64,000 nucleotides of DNA from Viscum album (Eukaryota > Streptophyta > Magnoliopsida > Santalales > Viscaceae). The stretch is from contig OY728122.1 of the NCBI GenBank assembly GCA_963277665.1, positions 2,124,946,024 to 2,125,010,023 of the forward strand, read 5' to 3'. The position numbers and the translations under genes were made by a program. Positions 11,418 to 23,792 of this stretch are shown here, in pieces; position 1 is the first letter of the stretch; every line of letters starts with the position of its first letter. The notes under the pieces were generated by a model. The model saw only the letters and a list, made by a program, of their open reading frames with translations, searched no databases and was not told the DNA's origin.

Positions 11418-14400
11418 CAAATTATATTTTATCGCCCAATTTTAAAAGAACTCGAAAACCATTTCCATACATTAAAAGAACCTGTATAGACCATAATTCT
11501 CACTTGTGTCGTTCAAGCTATCACAGAAGCTGATCCTTTATACTTCAGTCTTTATATTTTTTGATAAATTTACCATCCAAACAAATGGAATATTTCTGGT
11601 TACATTTTTTAACTTTTCTTTCATATTTTACCATGATTTTTATTTGTTCTTATTACCTTATCAAATCCTCCTCAAGTTTTATTCCCCCTTTTTATGTGAA
11701 ACTCATAATATATCATTTAGGAAGTAACCTTGTTTCAATTTTTTTATCTCCCCCACACAATCAACCTAAACTGGCCTTTCCCAACCCTCTCGCTTAATCC
11801 CACTTCAAATAGAGAATTGTTTTCTTATTCCTAATGTTGTTTTATTAGTAATTTAATTATTATTTAATTCATGTATTTTAAAATATGATATACTAGAAAT
11901 GTTTAAGTGAAAAAAATAATGTTTTTTAATTATTCAATGTTTACTAATGATTTTATTAAAGTGTACTTTTATTTTTAATGTGTTCATATAATTCCCATGA
12001 TTCATAAAAATATTTTCTAAACTACTACGATTGAGTATAAATATGTTTCTAAATATGGGATTAAATAGTTTTAAAAATGAAGGACAATGCTAAATGGGAT
12101 GAAGGAGACCTATAGTTTGAGTTATGTTTTTTCAGGATTTCCAAAATCAATGTAAAGTAATTTTTTATATAGTGGGATTTTTTTCGAAAATATGAATTAA
12201 CTTATGATTTTATTTTTATTTTTTAATGTGTGTTTGTTTGGGTTTTTAATATATAGTGAATAAATTTAATTATACTACATTTATTTTAGATATTTTTTTG
12301 GAAATCATTAGGATTTTGATGTTTAAAAATATTGTTTTGTGATCATTTTTTGAATAATACCATGTTTGGTAAGGTATCTATTTTCTTTTAGATGGAAAAA
12401 TTATACCTTCCAAAAGTATTTATACAAGGAACTAGATTATATGAATCAAAATTTGGGAAAAAATAAGTGTTTGATGGCCATACATAACATAATAAACCAC
12501 TACTAAATTAATCTTTTTTATTTCAAAAAACGCATTTTTGAGGAAATTTGTGAATTAAAAGCTATTATACAAAGTATGATAAACTTAATATGATATGAAA
12601 AAAATCATTAAAAATAAGGCTGAAATTATTAGATATGCTTACATTGTATATATTCCAGTAAAGAGTATGCACCTTCCTTTCCATGTCATCTAGGAGAAGA
12701 TCTTCAAAGTTGTTATTCAACTTGTCTCATGTGTGAATTTACTCTCCTATACAAATATTTTCTTTATTAAAACCTCATCATATGATTTTATCTTTATTAT
12801 TTTTTCAAGCCTCTTGTTAATCATTAACATTCTCTCATAGTTGTCTTTTTAAGAATATACCATTCTCTTCCCCTAAGGCTTTGAGCAATATTGGCACTAA
12901 ATGAATTTCATCATTAGATTGAAAATAAGAACTAGACGTTTCTTGTACCATTTTCCCTTACCATATTCTTTGGTCCCTTCCACATTACCCATCATATTAC
13001 CTTGATCGGGTCTCTAAACTCCATTTTAAACATTTTGAAAGGTCTGGATTTCCTTTCATACCTAATTTTGGATTGATAAACCAACATTTTTCTCCATTGA
13101 TCTACTAGAAGACCTAGATTTCATTAGCTTTGGTAACCAAGAATAGTCTTTCTTGCATTTTCCAATTTGAAACAACAAAACATTCAAAATCCTAACTCAT
13201 GTTACTTCTTCTTTTCTTTATGGGGGCTATAAAGCCCTCTCCCACATGTTCCTTCTACACTGTCAGCTCATAGTTGGCTAGCTAGTTTCGCTTCATAACC
13301 GACCTCAGATAATTATTGATCCCTTGTAAGATTATCAGATGGAAAAGGAAATCTAATACCCTTACCATCCTCATGGTCCTCCCGAGCACACTCTTAGTAT
13401 GGGCCTTCCACAACCAACACAATGCACACTACCTCCGGTCTTGAATCTATAGAAACTGATGCATTCACCTCTTCAGCTCATCTAGTGACCTCCTTCAATA
13501 TATCATCATGATGTTCATACTTTAGATAGATTAGATAAAAAACTCCCAAATCATCATGATTAACATCCATATCCTTAAAAATCATCACCTATCTGAATCG
13601 ACTAAAATGGAACACCGAATCCAGATGCCCAAGATGACCAAATGAAAAAAAATAATCTCTCCAGAATTTTTAAATGAACTCTTTCATCCAAATAAATTCC
13701 TATATGAATATCAAAAACTCCCAATCCAGTGATATCATTGACAAATTATCCTCAACGTAGATGTGGGGGGAAATTGGATGACTGAAAGTATCCATTTTAC
13801 TATCAGAAAATTATAAGAACCCAATGAGATTTTCAAGATCATTCAAAATAAAGGGGTTTTGAAAGTGGAGTGGGAGTTATTGGAAACATACTGAATCACT
13901 AAGGTCAGAGAATTATGCTTCAAGGAGAAAAATAAGTACCACTAAAAGAATATAAGAAGCAAACATTGCATTTACAGGGAGCCTTGGATAACATAGAAGC
14001 CAAATCCTCTAATGATGGGAACCTTATTATGAGGATGGGGTTAGAAAATTAATTTTTTTTAATGTCTATATTAACCTTCTCATACCATTTTTTTATTTTT
14101 ATATTGTTTTAATTCAATATTAATTAGAAGAACACTCGATCTGACATAGAATAGGTCAAAATAATATATGTCAGTCAAATCAAGGAGAAGAAAAAAATGC
14201 ATTTACTGACAAGGAAAATAATAGTATATATGGATTATCTGATATGATTTAAAGTGTAAATGATGAAGGGGATCATATTTGAGTAAATAACCACATAAAT
14301 TGAAGATTACCTTTACAATCATCAAAAACTATTTTTAAAAGTTTAGGATCTATTAAAATATTTCATTGTATACTTGTAGTAAAAAATATATAAACTTTTA

Positions 14401-15117
14401 TGTCATACTAAAACTATATTATTTTAAATTTGGCAGTGGATTGAGTGATACAAGTTTTACATAACTAATTTTCCTTTTAAATAATATTCATTCAGAATAT
14501 AATGAACTTCCTTATCAAAAATATGAAACTAAATGAATACTATGTTCAATGGGCATGATATTTGAAATAATACTTGACTATACAAATTACTATATATTAA
14601 TTCACAAGGGTTATGAATCACATAAAATATTCCATAAGTTTGTTATGAATGGATAAAAGAATGATAAATCATGAAATTCAATAATTATATGGTAATTTCC
14701 AATATTTTCATTTTTTATATTGTTATATAGCTTTCCATGAGGCATATGTTTCCACTAGGGCATGGAAAAATTAATAATTTATCTACCCTACTTCAACTAG
14801 TGCAATGGTGAGTAGGGGTTGAACTATAGGGAAGGAATTATGTATAATGTGTGTTGTATGAGACCAAGTAAAAGATAAAATAAATAAAAATCAAAGACAC
14901 ACAATAAGAGGGGTATGATGAGTACAATGGTAGTGATGCACATGATAGAATGAATGTTGGGGGATATGATATAGACAAAGGTGATCACTAGGAGAATTTG
15001 AATACAACTTAGTGAGTTGGAAAAACTCAAGAGAGGGAACTCGAGATGTTGGATGTATGAAAATCTTATTTGGGTAGGTTCAATATTTATATTTCTTTTC
15101 CTTCGATCATGTTCTAC
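11418..15117. other. AT-rich DNA, no gene recognised
   Basis: Both strands were scanned for transposon and host-gene motifs. The stretch 12650-13900 is less AT-rich and may be the worn remains of a coding element, but no motif could be named in any frame. Open frames here are short and low complexity. Confidence 0.5.
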
Positions 15118-15122
15118 CACTA

Positions 15123-16461
15123 CAGGACCTAGAAAAAGTGGATGGATAGTTATCTCAAATGAAAAACCTATAGGTGGAAGGATTCATTAGCTTATCAATA
15201 AAAATACCACTTTAGATAATCATGGAGGAAACCTAGGGAACCACCGATTTATGGCCTACCATCCTCTCAGATGGGATTTAAGAAGGTAAGGTGATAATGA
15301 CTACGACAACCAAAATTGGGACCCAACAATTTTATAATGTTAAAGATGAAAAATTATTTGTCTAGTAAGAAAAGGGTTTATGCCATCAATTCCTAACAAA
15401 TGAGTGGGGAAAATAAACTAACCACCTCATCCACCAACCCCAATTTTATTTTATATAAATCTTATAATATATATTTAATATATTTAAAAAGTGATTAAGA
15501 AATATTGTAAAAACTAAAATAATGAAGCTCTGTAGAAAGGGATTTGTAAAATTCATCTTGAAATGTAAATTTCACAAGCCTTGCCTCTCTTCATTCTGTC
15601 AGGGTTTCATCCCCCTATCATGTGTTTTATTTTCCTCTTTTAATAACATTAAAATTCTCTCCTACTTTCCTTCTTATATGACCTTTTTATGATATAAGTA
15701 CACCTACTCTCAACATCATAATCAAAACTATCGTTTGATTCCATATGTATGTTATATGGAAGATAGTCACTCCAACGAATGTGTAGTACAACCATCTTCA
15801 TGAACAATATAGCCAAATCTTTCGACATAGCCATTTGGAATGTCATACTTGTTTGGAAACAAAGCCTTTTACTTAGCGTATGTGATTTATCACGTAGTCG
15901 ATTCTGATCAACATAACCAAATATTGAATTTGGAAATTATATGCATATCCAAATGATTATATGTATAAAACTACCTCCCACATCTATTTGGTATCACATA
16001 ACTAATTTCAAGATATACAGTTCCCATGAAATACTTGTTTATCATAGTAGTAATTTTGATTTAAGTAATAAATTTCACATACATGTGATTCCCATGTATC
16101 TGATTAGGATCCTTGTAGCCATTTACCACTTAGATGATGTGTATTACATACCTGAATTCCCATAAATCTGATCTTTATAGTGTATCTGATTCCACTAATA
16201 TATCTTATTGGACCCATATTTGAAACATACAACCTATCCTTCCAATGTATTTATAATAAGTAATGGAAGAGTCAATTTCGGACTGAGCCTGATAAATTTT
16301 GGAATTCTATTTCCTAAATCACTCTAGATATTATTCACCCTCCTCAATCACGTATTTAAAATAAAATCCTTAACCATCAAATATAGTGTCTAGAAACCCT
16401 GGTAATTGTAGTATAGACCTTAAACAGGAGGTTCATATTATTCAGTCTCTCTATTCAAATT
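15123..16461. other. AT-rich DNA upstream of the CACTA transposase
   Basis: No domain recognised. If the CACTA limits are right, this would be its 5' subterminal region, but I could not see the repeated subterminal motifs typical of such elements. Confidence 0.35.
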
Positions 16462-16635
16462 TTAATATACCTGAGCGGAGACTTTGGTAACACTCGGGTT
16501 GTAGATCACTTCAATGGGGACTCCAATATTGAAAAATTTGACAAAGTATTCACCCTCTTCAACCTTGGAAGGCCACTCATGGTTGGTCGTGGTTGTAATA
16601 ATATCTAAATTGAAATAAATATAGAGAGGATGTAT
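16462..16635 (-). other. Unrecognised 57-codon open stretch with coding-like composition
   Basis: On the minus strand an open stretch without a start codon runs from a TAG just upstream to the TAA at 16462-16464. The translation is not low complexity: it holds segments such as HEWPSKVEEGEY, FVKFFNIGVPIEV and IYNPSVTKV, with mixed charged and hydrophobic residues, unlike the Ile/Phe/Tyr/Asn-rich noise around it. It may be an exon or gene fragment carried by a transposon. I do not recognise the family. Confidence 0.3.
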
Positions 16636-17189
16636 CTAAAGCCTTCAGTTGAAAAGTCAGGTCAAGAATCTATTCACATAGATGTAATTAGGCCAATGTT
16701 GATGCACAGTTAACCCATACAATCTTCCTTGAATATGATGTAAAATTAATTTTATCTTTCTTTTTGAGTTCATTGTACATAAACTATTTTTTCTCATGAA
16801 ATTTATTAAGTGTAAATGATAAAAATGGATAATGTATAACTATAACATCATATATAAATTGGGATCCCAAAAAGAGTCATTCTCATTATAAAATTTAATC
16901 AATGAAAAATTCCAACATATTAGTTCAAAATTCAGAAATTAGACATCATATTTTTCATGAAACAGTATAAATACATTTAATTAATCAAAATAGATGTAGA
17001 AATTGTGATAAAATTGTTCCAAATCAATATAAAATATTAGGCTGTAAAGAAATTTAAGTGCCTTATGGATGTAAAAATTTAATATAAGAAGAGTTATAAC
17101 CCAAAAAACTCTTCAATGTAAACAAATTGATCATGAGTATCCAAAATTTTAAATAAATCCATAAAACATTCATCTTATATTATTTACAA

Positions 17190-19240
17190 ATAGAATGAAT
17201 CATTTTGGATCATATAGTGTCAATCACTGTACATGGCTAGTTATGTTGGTAAATTATAACATGGAACCATAGTTAGGCATGAATAACAAATTCATTATAT
17301 TACCACTGATTATATCGATACATAAAAACTAGTAAATGATATTGATGATAATTTAGATCCATTGATTGATGTTCTGAAATTAACGTGGGATGTATGTGCT
17401 ATGTTGTATGATTCTAATAGGGAGAACTATTTCAGATTGAGATCCATGTTATGGGAAAATAAAAAAGTTTCCTGGTTATGGAATTTTTTAGGATATAGTA
17501 TTAATGTAATGATATGGTATACCATTTGTGAATAATTAACACACTTAGTTTGGTTGAAACAATCTTTGTGGAATGTGTTTCTATAACATCATAAATTTTT
17601 ACTACGATGACATAAATACTGATCCTAAATGACACAATTCGATAATAATTCAAAAAAAGGAACTACACCATATCCATTTTGAGTTTATATATAATTTTAT
17701 AATGTAAGGAATATTTTCACCATTTTGAGAGGACCCTTTTTTAAAAATCCTTATGAAAATGGGATATAAATAGAGTTTATTTTTTCTTGAATTACCATAC
17801 TGATTTTTTTATATGTTAGACATTTTCTTGATTTCAGGAACCTAGAAAAAATGTTTCCGAAATTATTATTGATATATTATTAAATGAACCTAAAAAAGAA
17901 AATATGAAATTAATGAAATGATGGATATTAATAACATTTATATAAAGGAAATGTTATCCTCAATGAAGGGTGATAGTTAAAATGTTATTCCTATAGTTTC
18001 TTACACTATTTCTTAGATTGATCGATTTCAGCTTTGCACCTTCAAGAATGTATAAATGTTTCTATGGGTTTTGCTTCAAATATAATGAATATCATGTCGA
18101 TCATGAATTTGAAATTAGAGGAAATAAAATCCACGAGACTTTGTTTTTTAGTATATATTTAATTCCTATGACTTTACTTTTCTTTCTATGTAAAAATTAT
18201 TTTAATTATTTTTTCAAATAAATATGTAGTAATGCGGTTGAACTAGAAAATTTGAAAACAAAATAAACGGAGATATTTATTATATTAAGTTAATTGGAGA
18301 TGATCATCCCATTTAAATTCATGGAAATAATTGTTTGCTTGATATTTTACATGGACAAAAATATCTGTCTATGGGGCCTCATGTATTACAGATGGATGCA
18401 CACCAATGAACACTATATTTTGATTTTGAATGGCTACAAAAAAAATAAAAGTTGAAAGGATGGTTATTTAATGAAGAGATATATTATTAAGGAGTATTTT
18501 TTATTCTGTACTAACTATTTATTTAATTTTTATAACATTATTCTCTCAAAATCGCATCATAGTATGGACCCTATGGATCAATGATATTTTTGGAAGATAT
18601 GTTTTGAAAATTACCCTTATGAAGTAGGAGGAATAACACCTTAACATTTTTCATCATATTTTTGAGGTTGTTCTATATGTTGAAACCTATAAATCAGTTA
18701 TTAGGAATTTGAATCCCTTAATGGATTAAATCATGATTTTAAATATACATAATTCAGATTTTATAGGATTATTTCTAGATGATATGTTTTTTGATGTTAT
18801 CTACAAATATGAATTCAATTTCATATTTTCATTGGTTTATAATGATAGGACCATGTGTAAATGTATTATATTATAATTTTTTTATAGTTTATGGTTATAA
18901 ATTTTGTACAAAGAAACCTGATGAATGTAGTATAATAATAAATAGTGGAGTTTCTATTATGGTGGAATCGATGCATGTATATGGTACTATGTACAAGAAT
19001 AAAATATTCGTGAATATGTCATACACTAGAATCAGAAACCAATTATTGGATTATGATTCTAAAAAATTAAAAGTGATAATTTTTAATTGAAAATGGGATG
19101 ATAATAGTAGTGTCATTAAATATGATGAATTGGGTTTGGTAAAACTGAATTTTACTAAGTAAGGGTATAGGGATGAACTTTTTATAATAGATCAAAGGTA
19201 ATGAATGTATTTTATTTCCCAGATCCTACAAACCTATAAT
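17190..19240 (+). pseudogene. Decayed CACTA (En/Spm) TNP2-like transposase
   Basis: Three regions of plant CACTA transposases occur in the expected order. The Transposase_21-like region (17190-17500) shows RMNHFG for GMNPFG, YNMEP then a stop then LGM for YNLPPWLCM, IDDNLDPLIDVLK for the IDVYLQPLIDELK block, and after a frameshift FPGYG for DFPAYG. The DUF4218-like region (18225-18730) shows LEMI, YRWM for the RWMYPFERYM block, KEYLFFCTNYL, and EVVLYVETYKS with RNLNP. The DUF4216-like region (18830-19240) shows YGYKFCTKKPDE, NSGVSIMVES, YGTM, and VFYFPDP for the QVFYVPDP end. Many stops and frameshifts make it nonfunctional. The enzyme would have cut and pasted CACTA ends in the nucleus. The assignment rests on my knowledge of these families; no search was run. 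Confidence 0.75.
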
Positions 19241-22200
19241 TTTAAATTTTCCTATAGTCGACTTAAAACAAATATAGGTTAAAATGATTATTTCATTTAG
19301 GTGGAACATTTTTTTTGGATGAAATAATCATTTCATGTTGTTCCTAATATATATTCATTTTTTATGCCAAACAGGGCCATAATGAGTTGATTTAAATAAT
19401 CTATAGAGTGGTCATGTTCCTTTTCGATTTAATAAAAAGATTGTTCAATAAAAGTGTTATGTTTTTTAATATATAAATCATTTTCTCATAATATTATTTG
19501 TTGACTTCTACATTCTCATAATATATATTAAATTATTTTCTAATTATGTTGATAATTTCATCAGAACATGTAGATTCTACCAATATAGATTAATAACACA
19601 TTGAAAATGTTAAAACTAAGGAAATGTTAGAAGATGAAGAACATATAGTTCAAAAAATACAGCCTCATTGTAGTCTGATAGTCTTAACAAAAACTATTAA
19701 AGAGAGAAGTGAAGGCTTTGAATTAGAGGGCATATAGAATGCGTGGGTTTATAATGTTGACCCCCTAAGTCCATTATCATTAGTTACATTAGGATAAATT
19801 CTCAAATGAATGTTCTGATAGTCATAAATATGTGACATAGTATTGATCCTCCATTTTAGGAAATAATTTGGGAAGAAATTAGTGTAACATTATGAGATAC
19901 TTTATCTATTTTTCTAAAAAATAAAAAAATAAAAAAATATTTTACCCTTCATTATCCTTTTCCAAGTACATTTATATTAGATTATTTTCAAATTAAATTA
20001 ATAGTAATGGTCACTAGGAGGGGTCATAAATCCTATTAAACACCCCTTATGAATCATCATCTTAGGAATTCCAAGTAGAAGTTAAACCCCCACATGAAAG
20101 ATATATATAGACACATGATAGACTATGAATCATGTAATTATTTCATTGGATATTTTGAGGATTAATAATTATAGGTACATTGTAATTTGTGAAAAAATAA
20201 TTTTATATGTATTAATCACTTTGATTTAGAATTTTTTATTTATAAAAAATTAATGGAGTGTAGAGAATATGGGGAGTTTATCAAGGGATATATACCTATA
20301 CTATAATAAAGGACGGGGAATTATTCCCTTGAAAAATATATTTATTTTAAATATATAAGAGTTCAATTATGTCATAATAAATGAAAAAATTAATTATGTT
20401 CCTTTATTTATAAGAAAATTTATGAATCAATATTTAAAGCCACTCACATTACATTCCATGTTCTGTGCAAGGAGGATTGTGTAAATAGAAATTGAATGAG
20501 TTTAGATGAGTACCCACAAAAATTTTGAGAATAAATTTTAAGTATGATATAATAGATATTTATTATTCTTTAAATCAACATTAAAAAAATGACAACTTAT
20601 TTTCCTAAATTTTAAGTCATTTTTAGATACAAAAATCCTTATTGTCTGCACCCAATGAATGAATATTTCAGCTATTTCAAAGTGGAAAATAAAATATGGG
20701 GTAATAATCGTAGTATAAATTAGAGTGTCACCTCGATCGTATTTTGGGAATGAAAAGAAAATCTGAGATACAGTTGAGATAATGGAAGAGATGAATGAAA
20801 AAATGTGATTCTATAAGTGAGAAAGCTACTTTGCATTTTTGTTTGTGAGGCTTTTTTATAGGAAGAGATCAAAGAGAAGAAGAAAAAGAACAAAAAAAAT
20901 AACATGTAGTGCCACACCCACCCATGTTTGATAATATTTATTCCCTTAAAATCTCTACCTTGAATAATTTAAAGGGGTTTTTCTTAATTTTTTTTATTAA
21001 ATGTGAATAAAAAACTATAAATATTATTCTTTTACTAAAATTTTAAAGGATGAAATTGATTGAGATTTATATCTATCAGTACCAATGCATATCTTAATTG
21101 AGAGGAGAACATTATACACTATCCAAAGAGATATTTTATACAAAAAATATCCAAATGTTCTCTTGAGAGTTAGGATTAACACAGATCACAAGCCAAGAAT
21201 AGAGCTACATGTTCCCCAAGATTATCTAGATTTTTATATGGTAGAACATGCTTTTAGAATTTTTATAGCATGGAAATTTAGTATTATAATGATAAATGAT
21301 GATAAATAGGTATGTCATTTACAACTTTTTCTATATTAAAAATCCATAACAATTAATGAAAAATGTATTTAAATAATGTTTGTTGCTATAGATGGTGAAG
21401 GAATATGGGAAATTAATGGTTGATTTAGTATAATATAGAGTATCTGCCAATAAATAGAAATTCCCTTATGAGATTACCAATTCATAAAAAATCCGAGTAA
21501 TTCAATTATTAAAATTACATATTAATTTTAATTTGAGATTAAATGATAAAAATTTAACTAGCAATCTATTTAATGAAAAAATTAATAGAGAGGCAATTCC
21601 AGACATTATTGGTCATGAGAGTGTAAATTCAATTCTCAAACTTGATTGATTTAGAGCCCTAGTTTTTAATGTATACATCAGAAACATTTTTATAATATAT
21701 TTTTCAAATAATTTATCTATCCTCATAAATAATGTAAAATACAATTCATATTTTCTACCGGCATATATATCACAACTATATGAAGGGAAAACCTAAAGAA
21801 GAAAAATTTTCACTCATTATTTCACATATCACATCTATATAAAATTTTTTAGTAGAATAATCTAAAATTTTAAAAATATTATAGCTAGTGATTACTGAAT
21901 TTGAACATAAATTAATAGATGAAAATATATTCTCAACACATAAAATATAGGTGAATAAATTTGTAATATAATTATATGAAATATATTTTATTTTGAGATA
22001 TTTTTTATTTTTTTGGAAACATTGGATTCTCATTAAAATAAATTTGAATACCTAAAATATTTTGTTTTTCTATCTTGTGCATGGATTTCCATCAAATAAA
22101 CCACACATGATTTCCGTTATCAATCTATGATACACCATATTCATGATTTTATAGATAAATTTCAAATTATACATTTTATATTATGTTTTTAAAAGAATTT

Positions 22201-23099
22201 TATTATGATTGGGTGGTGTTAACTTATCAAAAAAGACATGTTTTGGGGGTGACCAATGCATAGAAATAACATTTTGATTATGTAAAATAGATAAGTATTA
22301 GGGTATATAATTTTATATCACTTTCAAAAAATATATCAAAACAGATTACATATTTTTCTCAATGCTTATATAGTGTCTAATACATAGTATCATAAAAAAT
22401 TATTCTTATTACATTTGAAGAATAATCAAAGATATTTCATTCCATCAACAAAAAATCACATTAGAAGAGGTATTTACAATAGTAATTTCAATTTCCTTGA
22501 AATATTAATTATTTTTTTAAGTTTTTTCAATAATACTAGGACCATAGACAACCTAATTATTCATAAGAAGAAGAAAATTTTATAATAAATGAATCAGTTT
22601 TTTACATAGTGTCGTAATTTTTATAGTCATCATGAAGAGATGATTTCCTCTCACATTTTAAATTTTATTAATTCATATAGTTAATTATGATATGGTATGT
22701 CTAATACTTATTTAATAATACAGCTGTTGATTGATTGTTTAAATGTACATATAAATTCAATATTAATTTTAACTGCGGATTGAAGGGTAAAATCATTTCC
22801 ACCACATAATCCCATTATAAGAGTTGAAATTAAGTGGGACCTTAAAAGGGAAGTGATTTTGTACTTCTTTTATTTATGTAGGATTTGGAAATGATGATTC
22901 ACTTGGGTATTTCTTTATTGTTCTCCCTATGAGGCTATTTATTTTTTATTTGATTTCTTTATATTATGTAGTTATTTAATGCATTCCCTCTTAGGTCCAA
23001 CCCATTATAATAACATGAATGTAATAAAAATTCGTTTTTTACCAATTGAAAATAGTTTTTGAATTTATTATATTTGGTGATTTTGTATTTAAACTACAA
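19241..23099. other. AT-rich DNA, no gene recognised
   Basis: The part up to about 20911 may be the 3' half of the CACTA element. A 74-codon open frame at 21085-21309 has mixed composition but matches nothing I know and has no conserved context. The remainder is very AT-rich. Confidence 0.45.
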
Positions 23100-23792
23100 G
23101 ATATATACATTTTTTCCTACTCCTTTTGCAATTATCTAAATCTATTTGAGGTTATCCATTATCCTTATGGAAATATTTTAGTTCACAACACACTTTACCT
23201 ACTCAAAACAAATCAATCATGCTCATATTATATTGATAGTTTTTGAAAATAATCGATGATTCATTTTTCACATGTAGTAATTAAACACAAATTAATTTCA
23301 TATATGGTGTGGATAGTGTGACCTAAAGTTCATTTTTTTATTTAAAATTTACATTATTGTTCAATGTTCCCATTATGTACATAAGACCAAGAAAACACAC
23401 TTTTATTTCCTTGATACTTTAGGAAAATTATTCTTGATTCATTAGTGTAATTTAGAATCAGATGCCATGTTAATCCGACACACAATGTGGCCAGTTTGAC
23501 ATAATGAGTAGTTTTTTATTATAATAGTTTAATTTTTTCACACAAATATCAACACAAAATAAAGAAGAAAAATAAAAAATCAATTTATTTTCTTGATAAA
23601 TTCATAAAATTTAGTGGTTAATTTTTTATATTTTTGAATCATCCTCATATTAATCCAACACATGATGTGACTGTTATGACTGAATGTGTGTGTTTTTAGT
23701 ATAAAAGAAACATTTCATCTGAAAATACATCACATCGTTAAAAATAAGAAAATGAGATATTTTATTATTACATTATAATAATAATTTAGGAA
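23100..23792. repeat. Diverged ~180-bp tandem (satellite-like) array, left part
   Basis: A motif like aacacatggtgtgg recurs with its end near 23312, 23490 and 23670, a period of 178-180 bp. Between copies, other landmarks recur in order: a string like ttttagttcaaaaca, then cacatactcaaaa, then attgtcttgatacttta, then ttattcttgatt. The array stops at the AGGAA target duplication of element B and resumes right after its other copy at 44462, so it was one array before B inserted. Confidence 0.75.
23788..23792. repeat. Target-site duplication of element B, left copy (AGGAA)
   Basis: AGGAA abuts the plus-strand start of the left LTR (tgtaacgcc). The identical AGGAA follows the end of the right LTR at 44457-44461. 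Five bp is the expected length for Ty3/gypsy integration. Confidence 0.85.

Larger units (their letters stand above)
15118..20911 (+). mobile_element. Candidate extent of a decayed CACTA (En/Spm) transposon
   Basis: A CACTACAGG string at 15118 and a terminal ATGTAGTG ending at 20911 could be the inverted ends (CACTACA on both) of the element that carries the TNP2-type transposase remnant at 17190-19240. The match is only about 8 bp, and the flanking trinucleotides (tac left, cca right) do not form a target duplication. These limits are therefore a guess; the transposase remnant itself is well supported. Confidence 0.25.

Noticed and set aside
12650..13900. More balanced base composition suggesting an old coding element
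   Set aside because: All frames on both strands have many stops and no motif could be named.
21085..21309. 74-codon frame beginning MHILIERRTLYTIQ
   Set aside because: Composition is plausible but I recognise no family, there is no neighbouring exon or promoter, and it cannot be tied to the CACTA element from sequence alone.
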